A stretch of 64,000 bases of DNA from Ignavibacteriales bacterium (GCA_020635255.1 JACKAC010000002.1:496001-560000), one strand, 5' to 3'. Positions 35,521 to 45,149 are shown, counted from the first letter of the stretch. The notes: generated by a model from the letters alone, not told the origin. Made by a program: numbers and translations.

Positions 35521-36543
35521 TTGAACAAAGAACTAAAATATGTGTTCGATCCCACGCAGGTAGAAAGACTGAAATGGAGTGAGTTTGTATCAGGCCATCC
35601 GAAAGGCAATATTTTCCAGACTCCACAGATGTATGATGCATACAAAACCTCAAAAAATTACGATCCTGTTTTTGTAGCATGCTTGGATACAGAGGGGAGT
35701 ATCAGGGGACTTTTGGTGGGCTCTGTTTTTTCGGAAAAGGATGGAGCGCTTAAGAATCTAATATCACGCTGCATAATTTTTGGCGGACCTTTGTTGTCGC
35801 CAGGTGTGCCGGCAATTGATTTTGTGCAAAGGTACAATGATTTTGTAAAAAAAAAGGCTGTGTACAGCAGACTTGCTAATCTTTTCGATAACAGCAAAGA
35901 ACTATCAGGAATTGAGAGTGTGGGTTATGAATTTAAGGAGCATTTGAATTACAATATCGATCTGGCTAGGAGCCAGGATGAAATATGGAACAGCATACAG
36001 AATACGAGACGCCGTCAGATTAGGAGAGGATACAGGCGCGGAATATCTGTAAATATTTCATTTGAGATAGATGATATTGCTGACTATTACGGTATTGTTT
36101 TGGAAACATATAAAAACGCAGGTCTTCCTTTGCAGGATATTTCATTTTTTGAAAGTGTTTACAATAATCTTTCTCGCGAGAAAAACATTTTGTTTTTTTC
36201 TGCTTACTACGAAGGTAAATTAATAGGGCATAGGATAATACTTTCTTACGGAAATAGGCTTTATGATTGGTTTGCCGGAGATAATCCCAAAGAACGTGAT
36301 AAATATACCAATGACGTCCTTGTTTGGGAGGTTCTCAAATGGGGAAATGAAAATGGTTATGAAGTTTTTGATTTTGGCGGCGCAGGGGAACCCGGTAAAG
36401 AATATGGAGTCAGAGATTTCAAAGAAAAATTTGGAGGTAAATTGGTAGCTTTTGGCAATTACTTGATTGTTCACCAGCCTGCAAAATACGCAATGCTTCA
36501 GAGTCTTTTGAAAGTTCATAGATCATTGAAGAGGAGCAGATGA
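35521..36543 (+). CDS. FemAB-like GNAT-fold acyltransferase
   Basis: A 340-residue protein with two GNAT-like halves. NIFQTPQMYDAY near the N-terminus, TRRRQIRRGYRRG (about residue 161) and the C-terminal YDWFAGDNP and VFDFGGAGEPGKEYGVRDFKE region are typical of FemAB/BacA-type proteins. Classical FemAB enzymes add amino acids from aminoacyl-tRNA to peptidoglycan; relatives in polysaccharide loci transfer acyl or amino-acid groups to glycans. TTG start. It overlaps the transglutaminase-like gene by four bases, pointing to a shared process with it and the deacetylase. Confidence 0.8.
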   Translation: MNKELKYVFDPTQVERLKWSEFVSGHPKGNIFQTPQMYDAYKTSKNYDPVFVACLDTEGSIRGLLVGSVFSEKDGALKNLISRCIIFGGPLLSPGVPAIDFVQRYNDFVKKKAVYSRLANLFDNSKELSGIESVGYEFKEHLNYNIDLARSQDEIWNSIQNTRRRQIRRGYRRGISVNISFEIDDIADYYGIVLETYKNAGLPLQDISFFESVYNNLSREKNILFFSAYYEGKLIGHRIILSYGNRLYDWFAGDNPKERDKYTNDVLVWEVLKWGNENGYEVFDFGGAGEPGKEYGVRDFKEKFGGKLVAFGNYLIVHQPAKYAMLQSLLKVHRSLKRSR

Positions 36544-37805
36544 TCTTTAAACAGAAAATTTTTTGGTTTATTGTTTTGACAATGATTACCCTTATTTCTT
36601 TATTTGTGAACTATCAGATATACATAAATAGAAATGAAGGTTATGTGTACACACTTTTGGCTTATAACTCAGTCTATTACTTATCAGATCTTCCCGCAAT
36701 AAGCCGGTTTGAAAACACAGGAACGGACAGTGTATCGGTAGTGTTATCAGATAAGCATACCGAAACCAGCTGGACAATCACGTCACAAGATGGGGAATAC
36801 AAGACAATCGGTAAATCCCCCCTTATATATTTACCTTTGAACGGTCAAACATATGAGAAAGTGTATCAAGTTTGCAGAGAATCCGACGGATTTTGTTTTT
36901 CACTAAATCTTCAGAGGCAAAATACGGGTGACATACAGGTGATCACTTCCTCTATCCCGTATACTGACCTTTGCAGGTATTCATTCGGAGACTTTTGTGA
37001 CATAAGTTGGATAGATCCGGCAGAACAGGAATCCGTCAAGAAGATCCTAAGTGAGAGATTGAAGGTCGATACTTGTACGAGCACATTGTCAAAGATCGAA
37101 CTTATTACTTCGCATATTAACAGCATAGCTCACAGGGATACAAATATAGGTTTGAATTTTGTGTGGAATACATATACTGCCTGTCAGATATACAATGCTG
37201 CCGTTGAAGGCAAGACCAATATGACATGCAACGAATATTCCGAGGTATACTACTTGTTTGCTAATCTTGCAGGAGTTCAGTCTAGGAGAGTAGGTGTAGT
37301 TGGGTTTGGGAGTTCAGACGGTGTGGTTAAAATTTCAGGTCATCACTTTGACGAGAGCTATATACCTGAACAAAAAAAATGGGCTTTCGTTGATATAACT
37401 TCAAACAAGGCTTATGTTTTGAATGACAGCAATGAAGTTTTGAACACGTTTGAAATATTAATGGCAAACGTTGCAACAGATTACAGCGGGTTAAGGGCTG
37501 TATCATTGTCAGGAGACTCTACTATCGTTGTACCGTATTTCGATATAAGGCAAAATGAGGCTTATTATTTCGATACAGATTGTTTAGTTCAGTACAAATT
37601 TGGCGACGACAGATTCAATAAAAAGAACCAGCTAAAAAGATATTTGTTCAGCCCGGAGCCGGTTCTTAGTTTGAATTATTCAAATAACAAAATGTTGTGG
37701 AAATACTTTTGGTTAATTTTGTTTGCAGTTTCTTTTATTAGTACATTTATATTGATGATCTTGTTTGTAATAGTAAAATTAAGGACAAGGAAAAGCAAGG
37801 TATGA
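36540..37805 (+). CDS. Membrane-anchored transglutaminase-like protein
   Basis: A 421-residue protein with a helix near each end (about 7-24 and 386-410) and a large periplasmic part. The middle carries a transglutaminase-like triad: Cys230 in MTCNEYSEVYYLFANLAG, His268 or His269 in SGHHFDESY, and Asp285 in WAFVDITSN. This spacing is normal for bacterial transglutaminase/protease-fold proteins. Four Cys between about 100 and 180 may make disulfides. Such an enzyme could cross-link, amidate or cleave a peptide-bearing surface polymer. It overlaps the FemAB-like gene before and the O-antigen polymerase-like gene after by four bases each. Confidence 0.75.
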   Translation: MIFKQKIFWFIVLTMITLISLFVNYQIYINRNEGYVYTLLAYNSVYYLSDLPAISRFENTGTDSVSVVLSDKHTETSWTITSQDGEYKTIGKSPLIYLPLNGQTYEKVYQVCRESDGFCFSLNLQRQNTGDIQVITSSIPYTDLCRYSFGDFCDISWIDPAEQESVKKILSERLKVDTCTSTLSKIELITSHINSIAHRDTNIGLNFVWNTYTACQIYNAAVEGKTNMTCNEYSEVYYLFANLAGVQSRRVGVVGFGSSDGVVKISGHHFDESYIPEQKKWAFVDITSNKAYVLNDSNEVLNTFEILMANVATDYSGLRAVSLSGDSTIVVPYFDIRQNEAYYFDTDCLVQYKFGDDRFNKKNQLKRYLFSPEPVLSLNYSNNKMLWKYFWLILFAVSFISTFILMILFVIVKLRTRKSKV

Positions 37806-39082
37806 TGGGTAATTCTTTAAATACCCATTTGTATTCTGTTACCGGTTGGCGGGGCAACGCAGACAAGTATCTTTCCTACATTCTTGCGATCTATTTGTTT
37901 CTTTTGATGTTTGTCGGAAGGTTTGAGGCCACTCAGAAGATCGTTGTTTGGATGGCAGGTCCGCTTTTTGCTATCATTATTTTTTCCAATTACATAAAAA
38001 ATTATTTCAAACTTCCGAAAGAGGTTATTCTATACGGATTGCTTTGGTTATGGACATTCCCGGGATTTGTTAAGGTTGTTGATGTGGGCGGTTATTTCAG
38101 GTATTTCAGGCTGATATTTACGATCCTAATATTCTTCTTTTGTATCCAAGTTGTTATGATAAGAACGGGAAAGATCGAGTTGATATATAAGGTTTTGATA
38201 CTAATCAGTTTGCTTATATCCTTACACGGTTTGATAATTGGTGACTACTTTTCTAACGCAGCGGATGTAGATAACCCGGAAATTTCAAGGCTTCATGGTC
38301 TTATACAAAATGCAAACGGCTTTGCAAGCGTTGCCATTATGGGAATTGGAGGAGTGCTTTTCCTTTGGAGTAACATTAAGTCACTCAATGGAAAGATATT
38401 TTCCATTATAATAATTAGCTTTCTCGTATTTACTATAATTCTTACGGCATCACGCAGCGGATTTATCTCGATGCTTACTTTGTTTGTTTGCTGGCTAGTA
38501 TTTTGTTACTATAAGAATTTTGTCAAGCATAAATTTGTTTACATTTTTCTCATATTGATATTAGTACCTGTACTAAGCATTGGTTATTCTTATCTACTTG
38601 AGGAAACATACCTTGGTAAAAGGTTTCAAAATGTCGAAGATAGGGAATTGACGGAGGAAACTCGTTTTCAGCTTTATATGGAGGGGTTTGAAATGTTTAA
38701 GCAATCCCCTTTTTACGGAGTTGGATTATCTCAGTTTGTGGTCTATTCTTCGAAACAGGCTATAGCTCATTCCGAATATATGGAACTCCTGGCAACAACA
38801 GGGTTAGGAGGGCTTATTTTAATGATTTCTTTTTACTATACGATCCTAAGAAAGAATTATAGGGTAAAAAAAGTTATTTCAGATAAGAATGTACAATACA
38901 GGATAAACCTGGGCGGTGCCATAGTTGCTTCCGTAATGGTATTTGGCATCTTCCGGGCAAATTTTCTTGATATTGTTCCGATGCTTCAACTAGCAATGGT
39001 TGCGGGCTATTCTAATTTTCTGGTTCACAAGTATAAAGCATATAAATATCTCCAATCATCTTCCAAAAAGTTCTCAGAATAA
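37802..39082 (+). CDS. O-antigen polymerase/ligase family membrane protein (Wzy/WaaL)
   Basis: A 426-residue polytopic protein with about ten to twelve hydrophobic segments. The motif GLIQNANGFASVAIM and TASRSGFISML, then a long periplasmic loop with FEMFKQSPFYGVGLSQF and AHSEYMELLATTGLGG, is the standard Wzy_C/O-antigen ligase pattern; the conserved His and the Arg in SRSG are catalytic in ligases. It would either polymerise repeat units or join glycan to a lipid or protein. That it occurs beside two ABC exporters, which do not need Wzy, is notable. ATG overlaps the upstream stop. Confidence 0.85.
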   Translation: MMGNSLNTHLYSVTGWRGNADKYLSYILAIYLFLLMFVGRFEATQKIVVWMAGPLFAIIIFSNYIKNYFKLPKEVILYGLLWLWTFPGFVKVVDVGGYFRYFRLIFTILIFFFCIQVVMIRTGKIELIYKVLILISLLISLHGLIIGDYFSNAADVDNPEISRLHGLIQNANGFASVAIMGIGGVLFLWSNIKSLNGKIFSIIIISFLVFTIILTASRSGFISMLTLFVCWLVFCYYKNFVKHKFVYIFLILILVPVLSIGYSYLLEETYLGKRFQNVEDRELTEETRFQLYMEGFEMFKQSPFYGVGLSQFVVYSSKQAIAHSEYMELLATTGLGGLILMISFYYTILRKNYRVKKVISDKNVQYRINLGGAIVASVMVFGIFRANFLDIVPMLQLAMVAGYSNFLVHKYKAYKYLQSSSKKFSE

Positions 39083-39105
39083 ACCCAGACGGTATTAATT
39101 AATTT

Positions 39106-40242
39106 ATGACCATTTGTCATGTTACAAGTATGCATCCGTTTAATGATGATAGGATCTTTGAGAGAGCTTGCAAAGGATTGAATTCTATTGGAGATAAAGT
39201 AATATTGATCGCCACACACGATGGTGATATAGTGATAGATGGGATCGGTATCTTGGGTTTAAAAAAAAGGAAGGGGTTATCTAGAAGGATACTTTCCTCT
39301 TTTGAGGCGTTTCGAAAAGCAAGAACGGTCAAAGCAGACGTTTTTCATTTTCATGATCCGGACCTAATACCCTGGATGCTTATCCTATCATTTTTAAATA
39401 GAAAAGTCGTTTATGATGTGCATGAGAACTATGAATCCCGCGCAGTAAAATTACCTCCACTGTTTTTAAGAAAAGTGTATGCAAAAATTTATAGAAAATT
39501 AGAAAATATGCTTTCTTCGGGATTTTCAGGGCTGACAGTTGTTACCCCCAGCATGAAAAACCTTTTTAGAGGAGTCAATAAACCGATCGAAGTAACAGAC
39601 AATGTTGTATATGTTTCGAGGTTAAAAGATGTTGAATTGCCGGCCGAAAAGAATAAGAAATTAACAATTTATACATCAGGAACGAATTCGAAATACCGGA
39701 ATTGTCTTCAAACCATCGATGCCCTTCCCCACATTTTAAGGGAGGTCCCGGATATCAGGATGATGTTTGCGGGACGTTATTATCCCGAAGATTACAGATC
39801 ATTGCTGAATAAAAGGGCCGAAGACCTCGGTGTTTCTGAATATGTCAGCATCGAGGGTATGATGTCGTGGGAAGAAAATTTTAAAAGAACTGCCGGGGCT
39901 CATATTGGATGTGTTTTTTATGAAGATAATCTTAACAACAGAGTTACATTGCCAAATAGGTTGTATGAATATATGTTCTGCGGTGTTGCTGTTCTTGGGG
40001 AGGATTTTCCGGAGGTTAGAAGGGTCTTAGAGGATTCGGGCGCAGGTTTATGCGTAAACTCTAACTCTCCCGAGAGCATTGCTGGAAAAGCAATTTATAT
40101 GCTAAAGAATCCGGATGTGATGATAGAAATGGGAAGAAAGGGAAGGGAAGCAGTATTGAAAAAATACAATTTCGAAAATGAGCTTATGAGGTTGGATCAA
40201 TTTTATAAAAAAATAGCGGGTAATGGCGGACAAGTTGCTTAA
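39106..40242 (+). CDS. GT4-family glycosyltransferase
   Basis: A 378-residue GT-B enzyme. The N-terminal half has CHVTSMHPFNDDRIFERAC and VFHFHDPDLIPWML; the C-terminal half has TIYTSGTNSKYRN in the donor-side loop and NNRVTLPNRLYEYMFCGVAVL, the conserved E-x7-E-like nucleotide-sugar binding region. The HDPDL wording is common in GT4 of Bacteroidota capsule loci. A 23-base gap precedes it, and its end overlaps the ATP-grasp gene by 20 bases. Confidence 0.87.
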   Translation: MTICHVTSMHPFNDDRIFERACKGLNSIGDKVILIATHDGDIVIDGIGILGLKKRKGLSRRILSSFEAFRKARTVKADVFHFHDPDLIPWMLILSFLNRKVVYDVHENYESRAVKLPPLFLRKVYAKIYRKLENMLSSGFSGLTVVTPSMKNLFRGVNKPIEVTDNVVYVSRLKDVELPAEKNKKLTIYTSGTNSKYRNCLQTIDALPHILREVPDIRMMFAGRYYPEDYRSLLNKRAEDLGVSEYVSIEGMMSWEENFKRTAGAHIGCVFYEDNLNNRVTLPNRLYEYMFCGVAVLGEDFPEVRRVLEDSGAGLCVNSNSPESIAGKAIYMLKNPDVMIEMGRKGREAVLKKYNFENELMRLDQFYKKIAGNGGQVA

Positions 40243-41386
40243 ATTTCTTGCGGGAAGCAAGAAGCTGAGGAATTTTATGCCTTCCTGGAGCAGGAAACTT
40301 GCCAGGAAGATGGTCTCAATCAATAAATATAACCTGCATCTATGGAAGAGTGATAATCCCTTCGTAGGTACCGATAAGGAATGGAGCTATGACGGTGAGA
40401 GTAGAATAAAGGTTGGGATAATTTATGATCCGGCGCATTATCATAAGTTTTATATGTCAGCTTGTATCGACATGAAAATATCGTATAGAGTGATCGACAT
40501 AAGACATTCAAATTGGATCGAAATGGTTAAGAACTGCGAATGCGATGTTATTGTTACATGGGCCTCGGTCTCGACCACAGTATTAAAAGAAATGACAGAC
40601 GAGAGGCTAAGATTTATTAAAGACGATCTTGGATTCAGGGTATATCCCTCGGTATTTGAAGTATGGTTGTATGAAAACAAAAGGAGAGTGCGAGACTGGC
40701 TTATTTTAAATGATATCGATTGTCCGGAGACATGGTGTTTCTATATAGAGGATGAGGCTCTTTCCTTTGTAGAGGAAGCCCAATACCCGATTGTATTCAA
40801 AACAGTATTAGGAAGCGCTTCACATGGTGTGAAGATATGTCGCACAAAAGAAGAAGCCCGTGATCTGGTAAAAAAATGTTTCGGTTCAGGTATCGCTGCT
40901 GACAGGAGCGATCCTAGAAATAGACAATGGGATTTTGTAATGTTCCAGGAGTATATAGAAACTGCCGTTGAAAAAAGAATGATTAGAGTTGGTAATACAT
41001 ATGCCTGCATCGATAAGATCAAGAAAGGAGATTTTCACAGCGGGTCGGGAATTCAAAGGTGGGGAGAGCCAGGCGATCATTTGCTTGAACTAACACGGAA
41101 GATAACCGAGAAAGGAAATTTCACATGTATGGATGTAGATCTTTTCGAAACCAAAGATGGAAGATATCTGGTAAATGAATTACAAACCTTCTTTTACGGC
41201 AACTACCCGGTCATTCCGGATACACCGTTAAAGGGAGGATACAGATTTATTAATAATGAATGGAAACTAATTCCCGGGAATTTCAACAGAAATTCTTATT
41301 GTAACCTAAGGCTGGAATCTCTATTACAGGAACTTGGTGAAGATAAAGTTGAGCTGTCATCGTGGTATGACCTTCCTGCATATTAA
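40223..41386 (+). CDS. ATP-grasp family protein (RimK-like ligase)
   Basis: A 387-residue protein. The ATP-grasp core runs from about residue 150: KTVLGSASHGVKI is the nucleotide-binding loop, FVMFQEYIE the hinge, and CMDVDLFETKDGRYLVNELQ holds the metal-binding Asp/Glu/Asn. ATP-grasp enzymes activate a carboxylate as an acyl phosphate and join it to an amine, so this one could couple an amino acid to a uronic acid or to another carboxylate in the polymer. ATG 40223 overlaps the GT4 gene by 20 bases. A second, different ATP-grasp protein follows. Confidence 0.78.
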   Translation: MADKLLKFLAGSKKLRNFMPSWSRKLARKMVSINKYNLHLWKSDNPFVGTDKEWSYDGESRIKVGIIYDPAHYHKFYMSACIDMKISYRVIDIRHSNWIEMVKNCECDVIVTWASVSTTVLKEMTDERLRFIKDDLGFRVYPSVFEVWLYENKRRVRDWLILNDIDCPETWCFYIEDEALSFVEEAQYPIVFKTVLGSASHGVKICRTKEEARDLVKKCFGSGIAADRSDPRNRQWDFVMFQEYIETAVEKRMIRVGNTYACIDKIKKGDFHSGSGIQRWGEPGDHLLELTRKITEKGNFTCMDVDLFETKDGRYLVNELQTFFYGNYPVIPDTPLKGGYRFINNEWKLIPGNFNRNSYCNLRLESLLQELGEDKVELSSWYDLPAY

Positions 41387-41398
41387 GCAAAAGAAAGA

Positions 41399-42448
41399 TT
41401 GTCGTTAAAGGAATTGTATTTTAGAGCTTATGTTCTACCTAAGCTTGCTAAGAAAGAAATCAAATCTGAAGTTGATATCCCTTTTAAAGAAAAGCTGAGG
41501 ATGTGGAGGAATGGGTTTTTCAGTGCTTCATATGTCCTTTATGATCTAGGAAAAAATGATCTTAAGGATTACCTCTCCGATTATCAGGAAAATATAAAAG
41601 CGGTGCGATTAAATAAAGATAACGCTTACCTGCTGGATAACAAGATAAGATTTTATGATTTGATAAAGGGTGATCTACAAGCCCCTGCAGATATTGGTTT
41701 GTTAAAAGATGGAGAGATTCATTCCAGTAAGGGTAGAACAAAGAGTGTTTCGGATTTGAAAGATTTATTGGAGAATGGAAAGATATTATTGCTAAAGCCT
41801 GTCGATAGCGCCAGCGGAATGGGTGTTCTTAAAGTATCTAAAGAGGGTGACAACATTATTTGTAATAACGAGAAGATATCTATGGATGAGTTTCTAAAAA
41901 AAATAAGTACACTGAATAATTATATAGTTTCTTTTTTTATACAGCAAGCAAGTTATTCTTCAAAGATATACCCTGAGGCTGTAAGCACTGTAAGAATATT
42001 AACAATGATATCACCAGAAACAGGAAAGCCATTTATCGCCGCTGCTGCACATAGGTTTGCGACAGATAAATCATTTCCGGTGGATAATTGTAATGCAGGG
42101 GGATTGACCGCAAATATTAATATAGGATCCGGCAGACTTAGCAAAGCTGTTTCACCTTATTTTAAAGGCAGTTCGATTACATGGTATAAGAATCATCCGG
42201 ATACAGGCGAATCTATCGAAGGTGTACAGATTCCTCACTGGGAAGAAATTAAATCAAAGATACTCAATGCTGCCGGAAAAATTTCACAATTAAAGTATAT
42301 AGGGTGGGATATTGTTGTAACTGATGATGGATTTATAGTTTTAGAGGGGAATGACGGACCGGATATAAAACTTCACCAAGTGCATTCACCGTTGCTTATC
42401 AATCCGGATGTGAGAAACTTCTTTAGGTTCTATGGAGTCGTAAAATAA
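41399..42448 (+). CDS. Sugar-transfer-associated ATP-grasp protein
   Basis: A 349-residue protein resembling the ATPgrasp_ST family (PF14397), common in polysaccharide clusters. LLLKPVDSASGMGVLKV (about residue 131) is the ATP-grasp nucleotide loop; VSTVRILTM, AAAHRF and NAGGLTANI follow, and the late WDIVVTDDGFIVLEGNDGPD gives the metal ligands. It presumably forms an amide or ester bond to a polymer carboxylate. TTG start; three bases before the asparagine-synthetase-like gene. Confidence 0.8.
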   Translation: MSLKELYFRAYVLPKLAKKEIKSEVDIPFKEKLRMWRNGFFSASYVLYDLGKNDLKDYLSDYQENIKAVRLNKDNAYLLDNKIRFYDLIKGDLQAPADIGLLKDGEIHSSKGRTKSVSDLKDLLENGKILLLKPVDSASGMGVLKVSKEGDNIICNNEKISMDEFLKKISTLNNYIVSFFIQQASYSSKIYPEAVSTVRILTMISPETGKPFIAAAAHRFATDKSFPVDNCNAGGLTANINIGSGRLSKAVSPYFKGSSITWYKNHPDTGESIEGVQIPHWEEIKSKILNAAGKISQLKYIGWDIVVTDDGFIVLEGNDGPDIKLHQVHSPLLINPDVRNFFRFYGVVK

Positions 42449-42451
42449 TAA

Positions 42452-44206
42452 GTGGGCGCAGTTTTTATATATAGAGATGAAATAAAGATCGATCTTGAAT
42501 CCGTGCTAAATGTTTTTACGCAAAAGGGTTTTAAGGAACCCAAAAGATTTACATTTGGAGATTATAATATATTGCTATATCCCAAAATAATATCCTCAGC
42601 TTCAAACTATATGAGCGACGCGAATCATACTATCATGGCAATAGGGTCACCTGTATATAAAAGCCTCGGTTATTCGGACGGACTTGCTCAAATGTTTGAA
42701 GATTATAAAAATGACAAACTAGAAGCTGAGAAGATTTACGGAAGCTACTGGATCATATTTGCTAAGAAAGACGGTATGAGTTTTCTGACTGACAAAAAGG
42801 GAATACAAAATATCTATTATTCATCTAACTCGCATGTCATTTCGTCTTCATTCCTGGCATGCGCATATTCCTTTCCAGATCCTCTAACCATAAATAAAGA
42901 TGCTGTAACAGAGGTTTTATCAACGGGAAGTTTAATAGGTCCTGAAACTATTTTCGTCCAGATCAAAAGACTGGAAATAGAGGATGAAGTCTCATTCGAG
43001 GATCTCGAAAGGGTTAGAGTTCAGGGTAAGGCATTCAAAGGTTATTGCAAAAAAGATTACGATGGCTGTCTGGATGATCAGGTAAAAAAATTGGGTGAAT
43101 ATTTTGATTCTATAAAAAAATTGGCTGACAGTGAGGGCACGGACTCCGGTATCACAGGCGGGCATGACAGCAGGTTAATAATGGCAATGGCATTAAAGCA
43201 TTTTTCCAATGTTTCGTTTCATACACATTGGAGGAATACAAAGAATGTTGAATTCAGTTCTGCCCAAGAGCTTTGTAAGAGGATGGGTGTAGATATAAAT
43301 TTAATTCCGGTGTCGGACCCGCAAGATATGGATGGAGGTGCATTGGAAAATAATTTAGAACAGGCTTTCCTTTTCTTTGACGGACTTGTGAGAATGCATA
43401 GTTTCTGGACGGAGGAATATAACACAAGAGTATATAGAGAGAAAATACTCGGAGATAATAGGCTCGGATTGAGCGGAATAGGCGGTGAACAGTATCGGAA
43501 TGAAGAGCGGATGAGCAAACCCAGTACGAATTTGAAAAGCGTTATTAAGTACAGGATACTTCTTAATATATGCGGTGATTGTTTTAAGAATAGATCAGGG
43601 CTTGAGAATGTAATCGAAAAGATCGAAAACAAGATCAGAAAAAAACTTTTTCTTGGGAATAAAAAAAAGATAACACATCTCGATTACAAAAGATATTTAA
43701 GCGAGGTCTTTGTATCCGCTCGTCTTGGTGTGAGAAATAATGCTGAAAACCAGTTATCGTTTTTTCTCAGCCCCTTTACTGAATATTTTGTTTCCGAAGC
43801 ATCATACAAAATTGTAAATAAGCTGGGTCCTTCCCTGCAGTTCGAGGAAGATATGATAAAAAAAATAAATCCTAAGCTTGCATCTGTTCCTTCCGACAGA
43901 GGATTTGATTTTCATAAAGGCGAACCTCTTTCAAACAAGATTAAATCATTTTTAATGGATTTTATCCCGCCGGGATTACTATATAAATATTATTTAAAAA
44001 AGAAAAGAGGAAATATTAGACCCTTTGATACTCTAATTGGCAAGTCCGCGAAGTTAAAAGAGGGAGTTGCCCTGCTGAGAAAACTAGATCTGCCAATTGA
44101 TATAAATAATGTAGCTTTAAAGCCGGATCTGATGCCGCTTGTTCTTGCAATGGGGTATTTATTGAAGAGATTTGGAAAGAAGATAGAGATGAATGATGCT
44201 GTTTGA
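42452..44206 (+). CDS. Asparagine-synthetase-like protein lacking the glutaminase cysteine
   Basis: A 584-residue protein. Its C-terminal half has an ATP-pyrophosphatase loop, SGITGGHDSR (Gly236-Ser240, SGGxDS type), as in AsnB. The N-terminal half keeps the class II glutamine amidotransferase outline (GSYWIIFAKKDGMSFLTDKKG) but begins MGAVFIYR, without the N-terminal Cys2 needed to split glutamine. It therefore probably adenylates a carboxylate and uses free ammonia or another amine. In other loci such proteins amidate uronic acids (WbpS is the usual comparison). GTG start. An intact AsnB follows at 46336. Confidence 0.78.
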   Translation: MGAVFIYRDEIKIDLESVLNVFTQKGFKEPKRFTFGDYNILLYPKIISSASNYMSDANHTIMAIGSPVYKSLGYSDGLAQMFEDYKNDKLEAEKIYGSYWIIFAKKDGMSFLTDKKGIQNIYYSSNSHVISSSFLACAYSFPDPLTINKDAVTEVLSTGSLIGPETIFVQIKRLEIEDEVSFEDLERVRVQGKAFKGYCKKDYDGCLDDQVKKLGEYFDSIKKLADSEGTDSGITGGHDSRLIMAMALKHFSNVSFHTHWRNTKNVEFSSAQELCKRMGVDINLIPVSDPQDMDGGALENNLEQAFLFFDGLVRMHSFWTEEYNTRVYREKILGDNRLGLSGIGGEQYRNEERMSKPSTNLKSVIKYRILLNICGDCFKNRSGLENVIEKIENKIRKKLFLGNKKKITHLDYKRYLSEVFVSARLGVRNNAENQLSFFLSPFTEYFVSEASYKIVNKLGPSLQFEEDMIKKINPKLASVPSDRGFDFHKGEPLSNKIKSFLMDFIPPGLLYKYYLKKKRGNIRPFDTLIGKSAKLKEGVALLRKLDLPIDINNVALKPDLMPLVLAMGYLLKRFGKKIEMNDAV

Positions 44207-45149
44207 ACATCTGCGTAAGACAAAGATCTATTTTAAGAAATGGAACAGCTACTGGCAATTAAATTTAGCAGACAGGGATTTGGCTGTTGATCCGGGGAAA
44301 TTAGGGAGTTACCCGCTGGACTTTAAACCGAGAGTGTTGGAAGGCCATTATCCGCATTTCGATTCAAATGGAGTGCCAATGTGGCCAAAATCAAATGGAA
44401 AAGGTCATTTTTATCACTATACGACTATGTTTTCTTATGCCTTGGGGCAAAGCGATTTTTATCTGGTAACAGGTGATGAAAAATACTTAAAGAACCTAAT
44501 TGCTGTTGCTGATTATATTGTTAAAAGCGGTAAAGAGGAAAATGGCACAATTCTACTGCGTGAAGTAGATGATAATGATGAGCATACTGGTAATATATCT
44601 GCGATGACACAGGGCGAAGCTATGAGCGTACTGTGCAGAACGTCTCAATATACCTATAATGATAGTTATTTCGAAACAGCACTTAAACTGGTCGCTCCAT
44701 TTGAGATTAGAACGACTGAGGGCGGTGTTTTAGGCTTAGTGACTAAAACAGATACTAACTGGTATGAAGAGTATGTGTCTTCCCCTCTAAACCATGTCCT
44801 GAATGGTATGGTATATTCACTGTGGGGTTTAAGAGATATTTTTCTAATGAATGGGGATGCAAAGGCGAAGGAACTTTATGAGAAAGGTGCAGGATATATT
44901 ACAAAAGCTCTGCCGTATTTTGATACAGGATATTGGACTTATTATTGGATCCCCGAGAGCGGAAGAAATTATGTTGCAAGTATGATGTATCACAATCTTC
45001 ATATTTGTCAGCTCCAAGCACTATATAAACAAACCGGAATAGAGGAATTTAAAACTTACTCGGATAAATTTGTTAGCTATGCGAATAGTCCTTCGTGTAG
45101 GTTTAAAGCGGCAAAAGCGATAGCATCAGCAAAAGTTTTTAAGAATTGA
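44193..45149 (+). CDS. D-glucuronyl C5-epimerase family protein
   Basis: A 318-residue protein that is essentially the C5-epimerase C-terminal (alpha/alpha) domain, PF06662. Landmarks are MTQGEAMSVLCRTSQYT (about residue 147), NWYEEYVSSP-NHVLNGMVYSLWGL, TGYWTYYW and MMYHNLHICQLQALY. Eukaryotic homologues turn glucuronate into iduronate within heparan sulfate after polymerisation. Here the likely target is a uronic acid residue of the lipid-linked or growing polymer, perhaps the diacetamido-glucuronate from the Wbp pathway. No signal peptide is seen. Adjacent ATGs at 44193 and 44196; overlaps the preceding gene by 11-14 bases. Confidence 0.85.
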   Translation: MMLFEHLRKTKIYFKKWNSYWQLNLADRDLAVDPGKLGSYPLDFKPRVLEGHYPHFDSNGVPMWPKSNGKGHFYHYTTMFSYALGQSDFYLVTGDEKYLKNLIAVADYIVKSGKEENGTILLREVDDNDEHTGNISAMTQGEAMSVLCRTSQYTYNDSYFETALKLVAPFEIRTTEGGVLGLVTKTDTNWYEEYVSSPLNHVLNGMVYSLWGLRDIFLMNGDAKAKELYEKGAGYITKALPYFDTGYWTYYWIPESGRNYVASMMYHNLHICQLQALYKQTGIEEFKTYSDKFVSYANSPSCRFKAAKAIASAKVFKN

